DNA of 64,000 nucleotides from Lunatimonas lonarensis (GTDB lineage: Bacteria; Bacteroidota; Bacteroidia; Cytophagales; Cyclobacteriaceae), in NCBI RefSeq assembly GCF_000390185.1, contig NZ_AQHR01000107.1, positions 62,001-126,000 on the forward strand, read 5' to 3'. Position numbers and translations under genes: made by a program. Below, piece after piece: positions 24,087-33,604 of the stretch. Under the pieces are notes generated by a model. It ran no database searches. It was not told the origin of the DNA and was given only the letters and a program-made list of their open reading frames with translations. Position 1 is the stretch's first letter. Each line of letters opens with the position of its first letter.

Positions 24087-25400
24087 TCAATCCACCCAAA
24101 CACCGTTCAACATAACCCGCCGGACACCTTCCATGTTCTTGACGTTTTCAAACGGATTTGACCGCAGCAAGATCAAATCCGCCCGCTTCCCCGCCTCCAG
24201 ACTCCCAATGTCCACCTCTGCGCCCAAGAAACGTGCGTTTTCCCAAGTGGCCGCACGGATCAAATCGGGGAGCGACATCCCGCAGGCATTCATGAGTTCC
24301 AACTCTCGTTGATAGGCTGATCCATAGGACGAATAGGGCACATACGAATGGGAACCAACGGCAAGGGTGACTCCCTCCGAATAGGCTAAGCGGGTAAATT
24401 CCATCATCTTTTCAAAGCCCTGCCTACGAACCGGATCCTCCGCGTCTTCCCCAACTTCAAATACTGCCAAGGTTGGACAGAAAAACACACCGCCTTGGTT
24501 CATTAGCTGAAAAATGGTATCCACTCTTTCTTGGTTCACGGTAAAATCCAACCCACTCCACATCTCGTACCTACCCTCCCTGCGGGCATTATTGTCCGCA
24601 AGAACTTTTTGCCGATAGGCCTCGGCCTCAAACGTAGGAACCAATGCCAAGCCGACGGAAGTCACGTGTTCAATGCCGTTTACGCCTGCACGCAAAACAT
24701 CCGCGGCATCGCTGATCTCGAGGTGGGCAGTCGTAGGGACGCCAAGCTTCTGGGATTCATCCGCCACAGCTTCTATCAGTCCAAGGGAAAGGCGATAGTA
24801 AATCTTGATGGCACTGGCTCCACGAGCTACCAAATTCCTGACCTGCTGACGGGCTTCCGCCTCATCCCGCACAATCAGCGCATCCTTGGGATGGGCGGGA
24901 GGAAACATATCCAAGTGAGGCCCGGTAAGATATAGCCGCGGTATAGGCAATCCCCGTCTTCTCTCATTCCCGTATGCCTCTATCCATGCTCCCGGATCCC
25001 GAAGAGCCGTTATGCCTTTCTTCAAAAAGAGGTTTGGCAAACCCCTCAACTGATCCAAATGAAAATGAACATCTATTAATCCGGGCATCACATAACTGCC
25101 TTCGCAATCGAAAACATTCGTCCCAGCAGGCAGACCTTTCGTTCCATCCGGAAAAATGGATTGAATCCGGCCTTCCTGTATCAACAGCGTATGGTTTGAA
25201 AGGATGGTTCCGTTTTTTACATCCACTATCTGACCCTGCGTGAGGGCAATGGTTCCTTCTTGGACGGGAAGTTCATTCAAATTTACGGGCTCAATCTTTC
25301 GTCGAGTGTCATTCCCCTTGGTGGGATCATTGCTTGTATTACAACCAAAAAAAAGCAGGGAAACTGAAACGAGATAATGCCAAAGGGTATAACGATACAT
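24087..25400 (-). CDS. Amidohydrolase-family lipoprotein
   Basis: About 437 residues from ATG 25400, chosen because MYRYTLWHYLVSVSLLFFGC forms a lipoprotein signal with Cys20. The metal-dependent hydrolase barrel shows DVHFHLDQL (H-x-H), a likely metal-bridging Lys in ASAIKIYYRL, TAHLEIS and GIEHVTSVG. A C-terminal cap (GSLEAGKRADLILLRSNPFENV) follows, as in imidazolonepropionase-like amidohydrolases. Probably periplasmic or outer-membrane bound; the substrate is unknown, possibly cyclic amides or dipeptides. Confidence 0.88.
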   Translation of the reverse strand: MYRYTLWHYLVSVSLLFFGCNTSNDPTKGNDTRRKIEPVNLNELPVQEGTIALTQGQIVDVKNGTILSNHTLLIQEGRIQSIFPDGTKGLPAGTNVFDCEGSYVMPGLIDVHFHLDQLRGLPNLFLKKGITALRDPGAWIEAYGNERRRGLPIPRLYLTGPHLDMFPPAHPKDALIVRDEAEARQQVRNLVARGASAIKIYYRLSLGLIEAVADESQKLGVPTTAHLEISDAADVLRAGVNGIEHVTSVGLALVPTFEAEAYRQKVLADNNARREGRYEMWSGLDFTVNQERVDTIFQLMNQGGVFFCPTLAVFEVGEDAEDPVRRQGFEKMMEFTRLAYSEGVTLAVGSHSYVPYSSYGSAYQRELELMNACGMSLPDLIRAATWENARFLGAEVDIGSLEAGKRADLILLRSNPFENVKNMEGVRRVMLNGVWVD

Positions 25401-25445
25401 GGGGATTATATTTAAAACAAACCAAATTATCAACCCGAATTGCTG

Positions 25446-26351
25446 TCAGCCTACCTCCAGGCATTTACAAACCGGATTGTGTGCTTTGGCAAAATCATAG
25501 CCCTCCTGCCACCATCTCTTCATCTGTTTTGGGTCGAATATGAGGGAATTTTCTGTCAGAACCGTAGGCGGGTAATAGAAATTCAAATCCACCTTTCTTC
25601 TTCCACCTTCCAGTTTGCCAATTTTGATGTCATCGGCCGAAATCTGATCCAGCATAAAATCGAAGGTTCGTGTCATAAGCTCCAACGCATTTTTCACGTT
25701 GTCCTTTTTACCTCTCGGCTGATTGGATTTCAGCACGATCACGTCAATTTCCTTGGCACCCCGATAAATTGCCTCAGATATGGGAACGATATCCGCAAAC
25801 CCTCCGTCGGCATACTGGCATCCGTTTTTCTCCAGAAGACTCATAAACGGCACCAAGTTGGAAGACGCCCATATCCACTCGCAAAAGTCCAGGTAGCTGC
25901 ACTCTTTTAGTGATTTATACTCAACACGATTGGTTGTGAGATTGGAAACCGTCACATACACATTCGCTTCGTTTGCCTGCATCCTCGCAAAGTCCTCTGG
26001 AGTCATGATCTTCTTGATCAACTCCAACAGAGCCAGGCTCTCACCAAAGGTCTTTCTTCCCTTGATAAACATGCGGACGGTGTTTATGTGGTTGATTCGG
26101 ATGCGGGGTTCGCCATTTTCCTGGACAATGTAAAAGGGCGAGATATCAAAAATCTGGTTTTGTGTGACCGACGTATAGATGCCCTTGATCTTCTCGATCT
26201 CACCTATGGACAAAAGTGGCACCAAAAGGCTTCCGGTGGAGGTTCCCAAAAACAGACGGTAGTCGTGCCTGCATTCACGAATGAGAAACTCAGCGACACC
26301 TCCCGCAAAGGCACCCTTACTTCCTCCTCCTGAGATTACCAAAGCCCTCAT
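25446..26351 (-). CDS. Patatin-like phospholipase
   Basis: 301 residues with the full patatin set: glycine-rich oxyanion loop GGGSKGAFAGG (8-18), nucleophile Ser38 in GTSTG, and Asp182 of the dyad in DGGFADIVP. No signal peptide, so cytoplasmic or exported by another route. Acts as a lipid acyl hydrolase. The gene starts with CTATGAGGGC on the minus strand and has no obvious operon partner. Confidence 0.9.
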   Translation of the reverse strand: MRALVISGGGSKGAFAGGVAEFLIRECRHDYRLFLGTSTGSLLVPLLSIGEIEKIKGIYTSVTQNQIFDISPFYIVQENGEPRIRINHINTVRMFIKGRKTFGESLALLELIKKIMTPEDFARMQANEANVYVTVSNLTTNRVEYKSLKECSYLDFCEWIWASSNLVPFMSLLEKNGCQYADGGFADIVPISEAIYRGAKEIDVIVLKSNQPRGKKDNVKNALELMTRTFDFMLDQISADDIKIGKLEGGRRKVDLNFYYPPTVLTENSLIFDPKQMKRWWQEGYDFAKAHNPVCKCLEVG

Positions 26352-26418
26352 AGTTTTGATTTTAATAGGTTACCTGTTAAAACGTAGTCCTTAATTTCCG
26401 GGTTTTGTATCTGCAGGC

Positions 26419-27384
26419 TTACAGAGGGTCAAACCGAAGCTTCCGATCAGAAATCGCCGGACGGATGGACTCCCTGTTTCTTTCCGGATACCCCAGTTCC
26501 CAAGGGGAGGGGCCTACGTATTCCGATTGTTTGCCATGAATACTTATTTCTCCATCGGAGGATATCTCCACTACGGCAAACAGGGGATCCCGGTAAGGAG
26601 CTGTGTATTTGATCCATCGAAAATCCCGGTCTACCTCCTCGGAATATCGGATGTGGGCGTATTCCTCTCCCATCCAAAAATAAGCCGCGCTATTGACATG
26701 AATATACCAAATTCCATTGACCTGCCGGGCATCGTCGTAGTGTAGGTGTCCATTGAAACAAGCTACGATCCGACTTCTTTCGTTGTCCTTGTTGTGGGCT
26801 TCCAATAGCTGCCTGATTTCCGCACCGTTGTGCATGGATCCTATCGGGCCGATGGATTGGTGCGAAAAAATAACAATCGGCCCTTCGAGCGCCTCAAGCT
26901 TGCTCTTTAGCCACTCCTGTTGTACGGGGCCTATGTATTCACGATAGCCTGTCTCCTCCGGGGTTCGCTTGTCGTTACCGTCCAATACGATAAAATGAAA
27001 ACCGTTTTTCTCAAAATGATAATAGGATTGCTGCAGCTTGCGGTGCTCCAGTACTTGTTCAAGACCATAGCCCCCATCCATCTCATGATTTCCTATAACT
27101 GAGTACCTTTCTCCGGGATAGTTTTCCCAAATTTCAAACAGGGGCTGATACTGGGGTGCGGGAGTAACCAGATCCCCCAACTCGATCAAAAAATCCGGCT
27201 TGGCCAGCCGCATGCTGTCTATAAACGTCTGAATACGGTGCTCAGAGTCATGCATCGTTGGTAGATGAACATCCGAAATCAATCCAAAGCGCACCCGCTG
27301 CACTTCTGTGGCCTTTTCCTTACACGAATAAATGGTCAATGCAATTCCCAAAAAGAGTAACCAAAAAAAACTTCTTCGTTGCAT
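26419..27384 (-). CDS. Calcineurin-like metallophosphoesterase, lipoprotein
   Basis: 321 residues from ATG 27384 (MQRRSFFWLLFLGIALTIYSC, lipoprotein Cys21); the longer frame to 27504 has no signal. Metal-binding blocks appear in family order: SDVHLP, GDLVTP, GNHEMDG, FSHQSIGP and GHLHYDD. Likely hydrolyses phosphoester bonds in the periplasm. A C-terminal region (HIRYSEEVDRDFRWIKYTAPY) follows the catalytic domain. Confidence 0.88.
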   Translation of the reverse strand: MQRRSFFWLLFLGIALTIYSCKEKATEVQRVRFGLISDVHLPTMHDSEHRIQTFIDSMRLAKPDFLIELGDLVTPAPQYQPLFEIWENYPGERYSVIGNHEMDGGYGLEQVLEHRKLQQSYYHFEKNGFHFIVLDGNDKRTPEETGYREYIGPVQQEWLKSKLEALEGPIVIFSHQSIGPIGSMHNGAEIRQLLEAHNKDNERSRIVACFNGHLHYDDARQVNGIWYIHVNSAAYFWMGEEYAHIRYSEEVDRDFRWIKYTAPYRDPLFAVVEISSDGEISIHGKQSEYVGPSPWELGYPERNRESIRPAISDRKLRFDPL

Positions 27385-27579
27385 AATAACTGATTCCTTT
27401 ATAGATGTCCTAGACTGACGGCTGATCCAATTCAGCCAAACGTAAATATACCCATGTTTCACAAGAAATTGCATTGCATAGGTGCTTTCCATAGACTTTG
27501 TCACTGGCGCATAGAATATTACTATTGGCAGACCGGGTTCTTAGTGATAGTTGTCACCCTGCATAGGCCTCCTACCTTT

Positions 27580-27587
27580 TAATTTTG
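27580..27587 (+). promoter_or_regulatory. Candidate -7 box for the peroxiredoxin gene
   Basis: TAATTTTG fits TAnnTTTG, 31 bp before the ATG at 27619. The -33 element is not clear, so this is tentative. Confidence 0.3.
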
Positions 27588-27618
27588 AATTATCAAAAAA
27601 ACAAAAACACTATAAGCA

Positions 27619-28263
27619 ATGGAAGATCAAATTTATCATATGCCCCGAATCGGTGATATCGCTCCTGACTTTGAATCAATGACCACCACCGGAAAAATCC
27701 GTTTTTCTGAGTATATCAAAGATAGCTGGACCATCCTGTTTTCCCATCCGGCCGACTTTACGCCGGTATGCACTACTGAGATGAGTGGTTTTGCACTCGA
27801 AAAAGACTTCTTTGAACAGCGCCAAACCAAATTGGTAGGGCTTAGCATTGACTCGATTCATGCCCATATTGCCTGGGTCAACAACGTGAAAAAGAATACG
27901 GGGATTTTGTTTGAGTTCCCCATCATTGCAGACATCGACATGAGCGTTTCCAAAAAATACGGAATGCTGCAGCCTGGAGAAAGTGAAACCGCCGCCGTTA
28001 GGGCTGTATTTTTCATAGACCCTAAAGGGAAGATACGCCTGATCATGTACTATCCGCTGAATGTGGGTAGAAACATGGTCGAAATCAAACGGGCGCTCGT
28101 AGCCCTGCAAACTGCAGATGAGCACAAGGTCTCTATGCCATTGGATTGGAGAGAAGGCGACCAAGTGATCGTATCTCCCCCAAAAACGGTAGCCGAAATG
28201 CTCGACCGGGAAGCCAGTGACTACGAGATGGTAGATTTCTACCTCGCCAAAAAATCACTTTAG
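27619..28263 (+). CDS. 1-Cys (Prx6-type) peroxiredoxin
   Basis: 214 residues, the usual Prx6 length. Peroxidatic Cys51 lies in HPADFTPVCTTE, the conserved Thr/Cys site, and a typical YPLNVGRNMVEIKRAL block follows. The C-terminal extension (SMPLDWREGDQVIVSPPKTV) matches Prx6 proteins. Reduces hydrogen and organic peroxides in the cytoplasm. A terminator follows directly. Confidence 0.93.
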   Translation: MEDQIYHMPRIGDIAPDFESMTTTGKIRFSEYIKDSWTILFSHPADFTPVCTTEMSGFALEKDFFEQRQTKLVGLSIDSIHAHIAWVNNVKKNTGILFEFPIIADIDMSVSKKYGMLQPGESETAAVRAVFFIDPKGKIRLIMYYPLNVGRNMVEIKRALVALQTADEHKVSMPLDWREGDQVIVSPPKTVAEMLDREASDYEMVDFYLAKKSL

Positions 28264-28272
28264 CCCACCAAA

Positions 28273-28308
28273 CCTGAAGCCCACCAAAATGGACTTCAGG
28301 CTTTTTTT
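28273..28308 (+). terminator. Terminator of the peroxiredoxin gene
   Basis: CCTGAAG (28273-28279) pairs with CTTCAGG (28294-28300), followed by C and seven T. It overlaps the stop of the convergent dehydrogenase gene (28307). Confidence 0.85.
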
Positions 28309-29281
28309 ATCCATAAACCTCCGGATTAACCGGATAAGGAAGACGTTCGCCCCTTAGTCCGGCCAATATATTCTCCGCCGCACAGCGAGACATCTCATTG
28401 CGGGTCTCTACGGTTGAAGATCCTATGTGTGGAAACACCACCGCATTGTCCATATCCAATAGGGGATTATCAGGGGCCATGGGTTCTGGATCCGTCACAT
28501 CCAGACCGGCACCATAGATTACCCCTTCACGTAGAGCACGGATGAGATCCGGCTCGCAGTGTACCCCTCCCCTTGCCGTGTTGACGAAGATTGCTCCAGG
28601 CTTCATCTGTTTAAACTGCTCATAACCAAACAGTCCTCGGGTTTCTTGCGTCAAAGCGGTGTGCACGGATATGCAATCACTACTTGCCAAGAGCTCCTCA
28701 AAGGGCATCCACGTCGCCCCAAATTCATCCTCCGCCTCGTAGTTTCGGCTTCTATTATGATACACAATCTTCATACCCCAAGACTGTCTGCACATACGGG
28801 CCAGTTCAGACCCGATCCTGCCCAGACCTACGATGCCAAGAGTCTTACCTGCCAGGTCAAATCCCAAGTCCTGGGTCGGCTGACTGACACCCCATTCACC
28901 TCGCTTAATCTTCCGGTGAAGAAATAACGCCCGCCGTGCCACCGTAAGCATCAATAAAAGAGCAGTCTCGGCGGTTGCTTTGTTCAGGACATTCGGAGTG
29001 TTGCCGATGGGTATACCCTGTTGGGTAGCTGCCGCAATATCCACCCCATCAAATCCTACCGAATGGAGGGCCACCACTTTCAGGTGGCTGCATTGCCGAA
29101 AAAAGCCCTCATCGAGGCCCGCCTGGCCTGCGCTCAAGAATGCATCGTGCTGTTTGCAAAAGGCAATGGCTTCCTCCCTGGATAGTATCGCCGAATCTTC
29201 CCACATGGTTACCTCCACCCCAGCTTCCTTTAGTAAGCGGAGCCCATACGCGGGTATCACTTTATTGATAAATACCTTCAT
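28307..29281 (-). CDS. D-2-hydroxyacid dehydrogenase (D-glycerate/glyoxylate reductase type)
   Basis: 324 residues. The NAD-binding motif is GLGRIGSELA, the catalytic Arg lies in NTARGGVH, and the catalytic His in PHIGSSTVETR. ALLLMLTVARRALFL and the C-terminal ENILAGLRGERLPYPVNPEVYG are as in glyoxylate/hydroxypyruvate reductases. Interconverts 2-keto acids and D-2-hydroxyacids. It starts 5 bp after the M42 peptidase stop, so the pair is cotranscribed. Confidence 0.9.
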   Translation of the reverse strand: MKVFINKVIPAYGLRLLKEAGVEVTMWEDSAILSREEAIAFCKQHDAFLSAGQAGLDEGFFRQCSHLKVVALHSVGFDGVDIAAATQQGIPIGNTPNVLNKATAETALLLMLTVARRALFLHRKIKRGEWGVSQPTQDLGFDLAGKTLGIVGLGRIGSELARMCRQSWGMKIVYHNRSRNYEAEDEFGATWMPFEELLASSDCISVHTALTQETRGLFGYEQFKQMKPGAIFVNTARGGVHCEPDLIRALREGVIYGAGLDVTDPEPMAPDNPLLDMDNAVVFPHIGSSTVETRNEMSRCAAENILAGLRGERLPYPVNPEVYG

Positions 29282-29286
29282 GTTCC

Positions 29287-30354
29287 TTATTTTACATACC
29301 TAAAATCAAACGACGGATCGAAATCTTCCAAAAACCCTGCCATAAGAGCAATTACCTGTTGTATGTCCGACTTGGAAGCAGTCTCCACGGTAGTATGCAT
29401 GTATTTAAGGGGAAGGGAGATCAACGCGGAAGGTACTCCTCCGTTGGAATAGGCAAAAGCGTCCGTATCCGTACCTGTGCTACGGGACGAAGCGGATCGC
29501 TGATAGGGTATGTCCCGTTTGGCTGCCGATGCAATGACCAGATCCAATAATTTTCGGTGCACTGCCGGACCAACGGTCAGAACAGGGCCATTACCCGCTG
29601 TGTAATCTCCACTGACTACCTTATTGTACATGGGGGCGGTGGTGTCGTGACATACGTCCGTAATCAAAGCCGCGTTTGGTTTGATGCTTGCAGCGATCAT
29701 TTCCGCTCCTCGAAGTCCTATTTCCTCCTGAACTGCATTTACCACATAAAGACCGAAGGGAAGTTTAACCTCTTTTTCCTTCAGCAATCGAGCCACCTCT
29801 GCGATCATGAAACCACCCACCCGGTTATCCAATGCCCGGCCAGTGTAAAACCGTCCGTTCAATTCGGTAAGCTCATCCTTAAAAGTGACCACGCAGCCCA
29901 CGTAGATCCCCATCTCCAGCACTTCGTCTTTGGAGCGGGCACCTACGTCAATGAATATATTCTCTACCTTTGGTGCCTCTTCTTTTGCCTTATCCCGCAC
30001 ATGGATAGCAGGCCAACCGAATACCCCGTCGATCACCTTGCTGTCGGTATGGATGTTGACACGCATGGAAGGTGCAATCATATGGTCCGACCCACCGTTG
30101 CGCACTACGTACAGATAGCCTTCCGGAGTAATGTAATTTACAAACCAACTGATCTCATCGGCGTGGGCCTCTATTACTACCTTATACGAAGAGCCTGGGT
30201 TGATTACGCCTACGGCAGTACCGTAAGCGTCGGTAAAGTAGTCATCTACCAGGGGCTTGACGTAGTCCAACCAAATCTGCTGACCGGAGGCTTCGAATCC
30301 GGTAGGCGAGGCGTTGTTTAGGTAGCGGTAAAGAAACTGTTCACTAGCTGTCAT
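29287..30354 (-). CDS. M42-family glutamyl aminopeptidase/deblocking peptidase
   Basis: 355 residues of the M42 family, tetrahedral cytosolic di-metal aminopeptidases. Metal sites are EAHADEIS (His64, Asp66), ALDNRVGG (bridging Asp), VQEEIGLRGAE (catalytic Glu pair) and ITDVCHDT; a late His (KYMHTTVE) completes the set. Trims peptides from the N-terminus. First of a two-gene unit with the 2-hydroxyacid dehydrogenase. Confidence 0.92.
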   Translation of the reverse strand: MTASEQFLYRYLNNASPTGFEASGQQIWLDYVKPLVDDYFTDAYGTAVGVINPGSSYKVVIEAHADEISWFVNYITPEGYLYVVRNGGSDHMIAPSMRVNIHTDSKVIDGVFGWPAIHVRDKAKEEAPKVENIFIDVGARSKDEVLEMGIYVGCVVTFKDELTELNGRFYTGRALDNRVGGFMIAEVARLLKEKEVKLPFGLYVVNAVQEEIGLRGAEMIAASIKPNAALITDVCHDTTAPMYNKVVSGDYTAGNGPVLTVGPAVHRKLLDLVIASAAKRDIPYQRSASSRSTGTDTDAFAYSNGGVPSALISLPLKYMHTTVETASKSDIQQVIALMAGFLEDFDPSFDFRYVK

Positions 30355-30465
30355 ATCTATTCATTTCAGTTTTAATCGTCCAAGTTTGTAAAATGGGGTT
30401 GTCTGCTCAATCTAAAAAGCCAATCATGTGGGTACGGCCTTCACCAACAGGGCGCTCCGCGCTGG

Positions 30466-32034
30466 TTATAGGGGAATGTTGCCGTGTTTTTTTCGGGGCA
30501 GGGTATCCACTTTATTCTCCAGCATGTCGAATGCACGGATCAGGCGCTGCCTGGTTTCGCTTGGCAGGATCACTTCGTCCACATACCCTCTTTCCGCAGC
30601 TGTATATGGATTGGCAAATCGATCGGTAAATTCATCGATTTTCTCCCTGAGTTTGGCCTCGGGATTGTCAGACCGGGCGATTTCCCGCTTGAAGATGATT
30701 TCCGCGGCTCCTTTGGCTCCCATTACGGCGATTTCAGCACTGGGCCAGGCAAAATTCAGGTCGGCACCGATGTGCTTTGAGTTCATAACGTCATAGGCTC
30801 CGCCGTAGGCTTTGCGGGTAATGACGGTAATCCGAGGAACCGTCGCTTCCGAAAAGGCATAGAGGAGTTTGGCTCCATTGCTGATGATCCCATTCCACTC
30901 CTGATCGGTACCTGGCAAAAACCCCGGCACATCCACCAAAACCAGCAACGGAATATTGAAGCAATCGCAAAACCGCACAAAACGGGCAGCCTTTATAGAC
31001 GCATGTATGTCCAATACCCCGGCAAGAACCGCCGGCTGATTGCCCACCACGCCTACGCTTCTTCCGGCAATCCGTGCGAATCCCACCACGATGTTTTCGG
31101 CAAAATCCTTATGGACTTCCAAAAAACTATCCCCATCTGCTATTTCCGCTGTCACCTCACGCATATCGTAAGGATGGTTGGGATTTTCTGGCACCAACGT
31201 ATCCAATGCAGGCCTTAGCTCGTCCCCCTTCGTTTCATAAGGCAGACTTGGAGCTTCCTCTTCGCAATTTTGTGGCAGGTAAGAAAGCAAGTGCTTGATT
31301 TGATCGATGCATGCTACCTCATTGGCGCAGGCAAAGTGGGTAACGCCACTTTTGCTCGCATGGGTCATGGCTCCGCCTAGCTCTTCGGCACTTACCTGTT
31401 CCTGCGTCACGGTCTTCACCACATTGGGCCCGGTCACAAACATGTAGGAGGTTTGCTCCACCATGAGAATAAAATCGGTGATGGCGGGCGAGTACACGGC
31501 ACCTCCTGCGCAGGGCCCCATGATAGCAGAGATCTGAGGGATGACACCGGATGCAAGGGTGTTTCTGTAAAAGATGTCAGCATATCCCCCGAGGGAGCTC
31601 ACTCCCTCCTGAATACGGGCACCGCCCGAATCGTTCAATCCGATTACAGGAGCTCCGTTTTTCATCGCCAAATCCATGATTTTGACGATTTTCTCGGCAT
31701 GGGCTTCTGACAGCGACCCGCCAAAAACCGTAAAATCTTGGGAAAAAACGTAGACCAGTCTGCCCAAAACCTTGCCAAAACCAGTCACGACTCCGTCACC
31801 CAGGTATTTCTCGCGGTCTATTCCAAAATCGGTGCCCCTATGGACGACAAATCGATCCAGTTCCTGAAAAGAACCCTCATCCAAGAGCAAAGATATCCGC
31901 TCACGCGCTGTCAGCTTTCCCTTTGCGTGTTGCGCGGCAATCCGTTCTACTCCTCCGCCCTTAAGTGCCTGCTCATTTTTTTCGCGCAACATTTCGAGTG
32001 GGTTTTGCTTTGAGGATCCTTCTGCCTGTTTCAT
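30466..32034 (-). CDS. Acyl-CoA carboxylase beta subunit (carboxyltransferase, PCC-type)
   Basis: 522 residues of the propionyl/methylmalonyl-CoA carboxyltransferase family. [57 protein letters not shown] and the second crotonase-like half with [15 protein letters not shown] and [13 protein letters not shown] are all visible. Transfers carboxyl from biotin to propionyl-CoA or a related acyl-CoA. No biotin carboxylase or biotin carrier gene is adjacent, so it relies on distant partners. The start is preceded by a dispersed leader cassette (32029-32172). Confidence 0.93.
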   Translation of the reverse strand: MKQAEGSSKQNPLEMLREKNEQALKGGGVERIAAQHAKGKLTARERISLLLDEGSFQELDRFVVHRGTDFGIDREKYLGDGVVTGFGKVLGRLVYVFSQDFTVFGGSLSEAHAEKIVKIMDLAMKNGAPVIGLNDSGGARIQEGVSSLGGYADIFYRNTLASGVIPQISAIMGPCAGGAVYSPAITDFILMVEQTSYMFVTGPNVVKTVTQEQVSAEELGGAMTHASKSGVTHFACANEVACIDQIKHLLSYLPQNCEEEAPSLPYETKGDELRPALDTLVPENPNHPYDMREVTAEIADGDSFLEVHKDFAENIVVGFARIAGRSVGVVGNQPAVLAGVLDIHASIKAARFVRFCDCFNIPLLVLVDVPGFLPGTDQEWNGIISNGAKLLYAFSEATVPRITVITRKAYGGAYDVMNSKHIGADLNFAWPSAEIAVMGAKGAAEIIFKREIARSDNPEAKLREKIDEFTDRFANPYTAAERGYVDEVILPSETRQRLIRAFDMLENKVDTLPRKKHGNIPL

Positions 32035-32172
32035 CTGTCTATAATTGTTTTTTAGAGGTCACAACTTAGTCCCGGTTTATCGGGATGGAATTTCGCCTGA
32101 ATTCCCCGATAGCTATCGGGGCATCCCGGTGTGTGACGGCTACGTCATGCTCGATTTCATGTGTTTATAATT
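32029..32172 (-). repeat. Dispersed leader cassette, copy 1, before acyl-CoA carboxylase
   Basis: Read on the minus strand the cassette begins AAATTATAAACACATGAAA, passes a hairpin TGACG-TAGC-CGTCA and the perfect 18-bp palindrome CCCCGATAGCTATCGGGG, and ends with TGACC-N4-A5/6 and AATTATAGACAGATGAAA. The last ATG is the start codon of the carboxylase gene. The left copy of the motif opens a seven-codon frame (Met-Lys-Ser-Ser-Met-Thr-stop, 32160 down to 32140). About 65 bp in the middle is almost identical to copy 2 at 61968-62092. Confidence 0.75.
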
Positions 32173-32533
32173 TGTTCTTCAAACTTACTATTCTTTCCCA
32201 TGGCCCCCAATACCCCTTCTTTGCTAGATCCCCGGCCTATGCCTGGTTGGTTGACCAAATATAGGCAGCCCCTATCAGCTAGAAAAATGCCAGCAAAACA
32301 AATAAACCCGTCCATTAACATTTTTCGCAGCCCCAGCGTTTTACGACAAAAAAACGGCAGTTGGAGACTACCGAAAACCTTCGTCAACAATATAACCAAA
32401 CCGATGTTTGATAATAACTTTCCGATGAATGATGGCGTACTATAGGGTATAGTTCATTTTTGAAACTAGAAAGAGGAGATCGATATAGGGTAATTAAATA
32501 AACTTTCTATATTCGCACCATTAAAAATGGGAC
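32173..32533. other. Intergenic stretch without recognised gene
   Basis: 360 bp between the leader cassette and the Ppx/GppA gene. Small frames are open on both strands here, including an 80-codon minus-strand frame ending in the cassette, but none resembles a known protein. A near-consensus -7 box (TATATTCG, 32508-32515) for the Ppx gene is the only clear signal. Confidence 0.5.
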
Positions 32534-33499
32534 ATGGGACAAAAGGCTGCAGTCATCGATATGGGAACAAACACCTTTCATCTACTGATGGTAGAATTGG
32601 ATGGTGATGGATTCCGTACGGTGTACAAAGAAAAGATTCCCGTAAAACTGGGGGAAGGAGGTATCTCACATCAAGTGATACTTCCAGAAGCAAAGCGGAG
32701 GGCCTTCCATACCCTAACCCATTTTTCGAATTTGATCAGCGGTGAAAATATCCGCCACGTGGCTGCTTTTGCTACCAGTGCAGTTCGGAATGCCACCAAT
32801 GGCGCTTCCTTTGTCCAAGAAGTTTGGGACAAGCTGGGCATAGACGTGGACGTGATCGACGGAAACCGGGAGGCTGAGCTGATCTACAAAGGAATCCGAC
32901 TCAGTGGTAGCTTAACTAAAGAAACGACCCTAATGATGGACATTGGCGGAGGATCGGTGGAGTTTATCATTGGCAACGAAGATAGGGTCTTTTGGAAGCA
33001 GAGCTTTGAGATTGGAGGGCAGCGCATGCTGGATCAATTCCATGCCCATGACCCGATTGCTCCAGGGGAAATGGCAAGGCTCTACGGATTTTTACAGGAA
33101 AAATTGACCCCCCTAACACAGGCAATAGCAAACCATAAGCCTCAAAGGCTTGTGGGTGCTTCGGGCACCTTTGATACCCTAACGGACATTTATCTAGCTA
33201 GGCAAACGGATTATAAATTCACGCGACAAAGCACCTATTCCATACCCGTTACCAGTTTTCAGGACATTGCCTCGCAACTGGTCAGCCTCAACAAAATGGC
33301 GAGGCTCCAAATCAAGGGAATGATTCCGATGCGGGTAGATATGATCGTAGTGGCCTCTTGCCTGATTCGCCACGTCCTGAAGATGGTGGAAACCGACTTC
33401 CTATATTGTTCCACGTATTCACTGAAGGAAGGAGCTATTGCTGAACTTTTGCAACTAGCCGCGCAAAGCAATCCCCCCCAATTCGCAAGGCCTGCCTAG
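32534..33499 (+). CDS. Ppx/GppA-family exopolyphosphatase/guanosine pentaphosphatase
   Basis: 321 residues, matching the two-domain core length of the short family members (no HD-like C-terminal domain). Phosphate-binding loops of the ASKHA fold are DMGTNTFHLLM (9-19), AFATSAVRNATNG, and MDIGGGSVEFIIGN (about 139); VGASGTFDTL is the adenosine-type loop. Cleaves terminal phosphate from polyphosphate or pppGpp. ATG at 32527 is not in frame; 32534 is the natural start. Confidence 0.9.
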   Translation: MGQKAAVIDMGTNTFHLLMVELDGDGFRTVYKEKIPVKLGEGGISHQVILPEAKRRAFHTLTHFSNLISGENIRHVAAFATSAVRNATNGASFVQEVWDKLGIDVDVIDGNREAELIYKGIRLSGSLTKETTLMMDIGGGSVEFIIGNEDRVFWKQSFEIGGQRMLDQFHAHDPIAPGEMARLYGFLQEKLTPLTQAIANHKPQRLVGASGTFDTLTDIYLARQTDYKFTRQSTYSIPVTSFQDIASQLVSLNKMARLQIKGMIPMRVDMIVVASCLIRHVLKMVETDFLYCSTYSLKEGAIAELLQLAAQSNPPQFARPA

Positions 33500-33604
33500 A
33501 TTGGCTCGAGCTACCGTGGGTCATAAGAATACTGCTTTTTTCACCGTTGTTTTATTTTTTTCTGCAACTTTACGACCCAAATCCGAAACCTTTGATGCAG
33601 TAAA

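Noticed and set aside
32157-32399. 80-codon minus-strand frame upstream of the acyl-CoA carboxylase gene
   Set aside because: Its stop overlaps the cassette start string (ATGA), which is suggestive, but the protein resembles nothing and the frame opposes another open frame. Kept as unassigned sequence.
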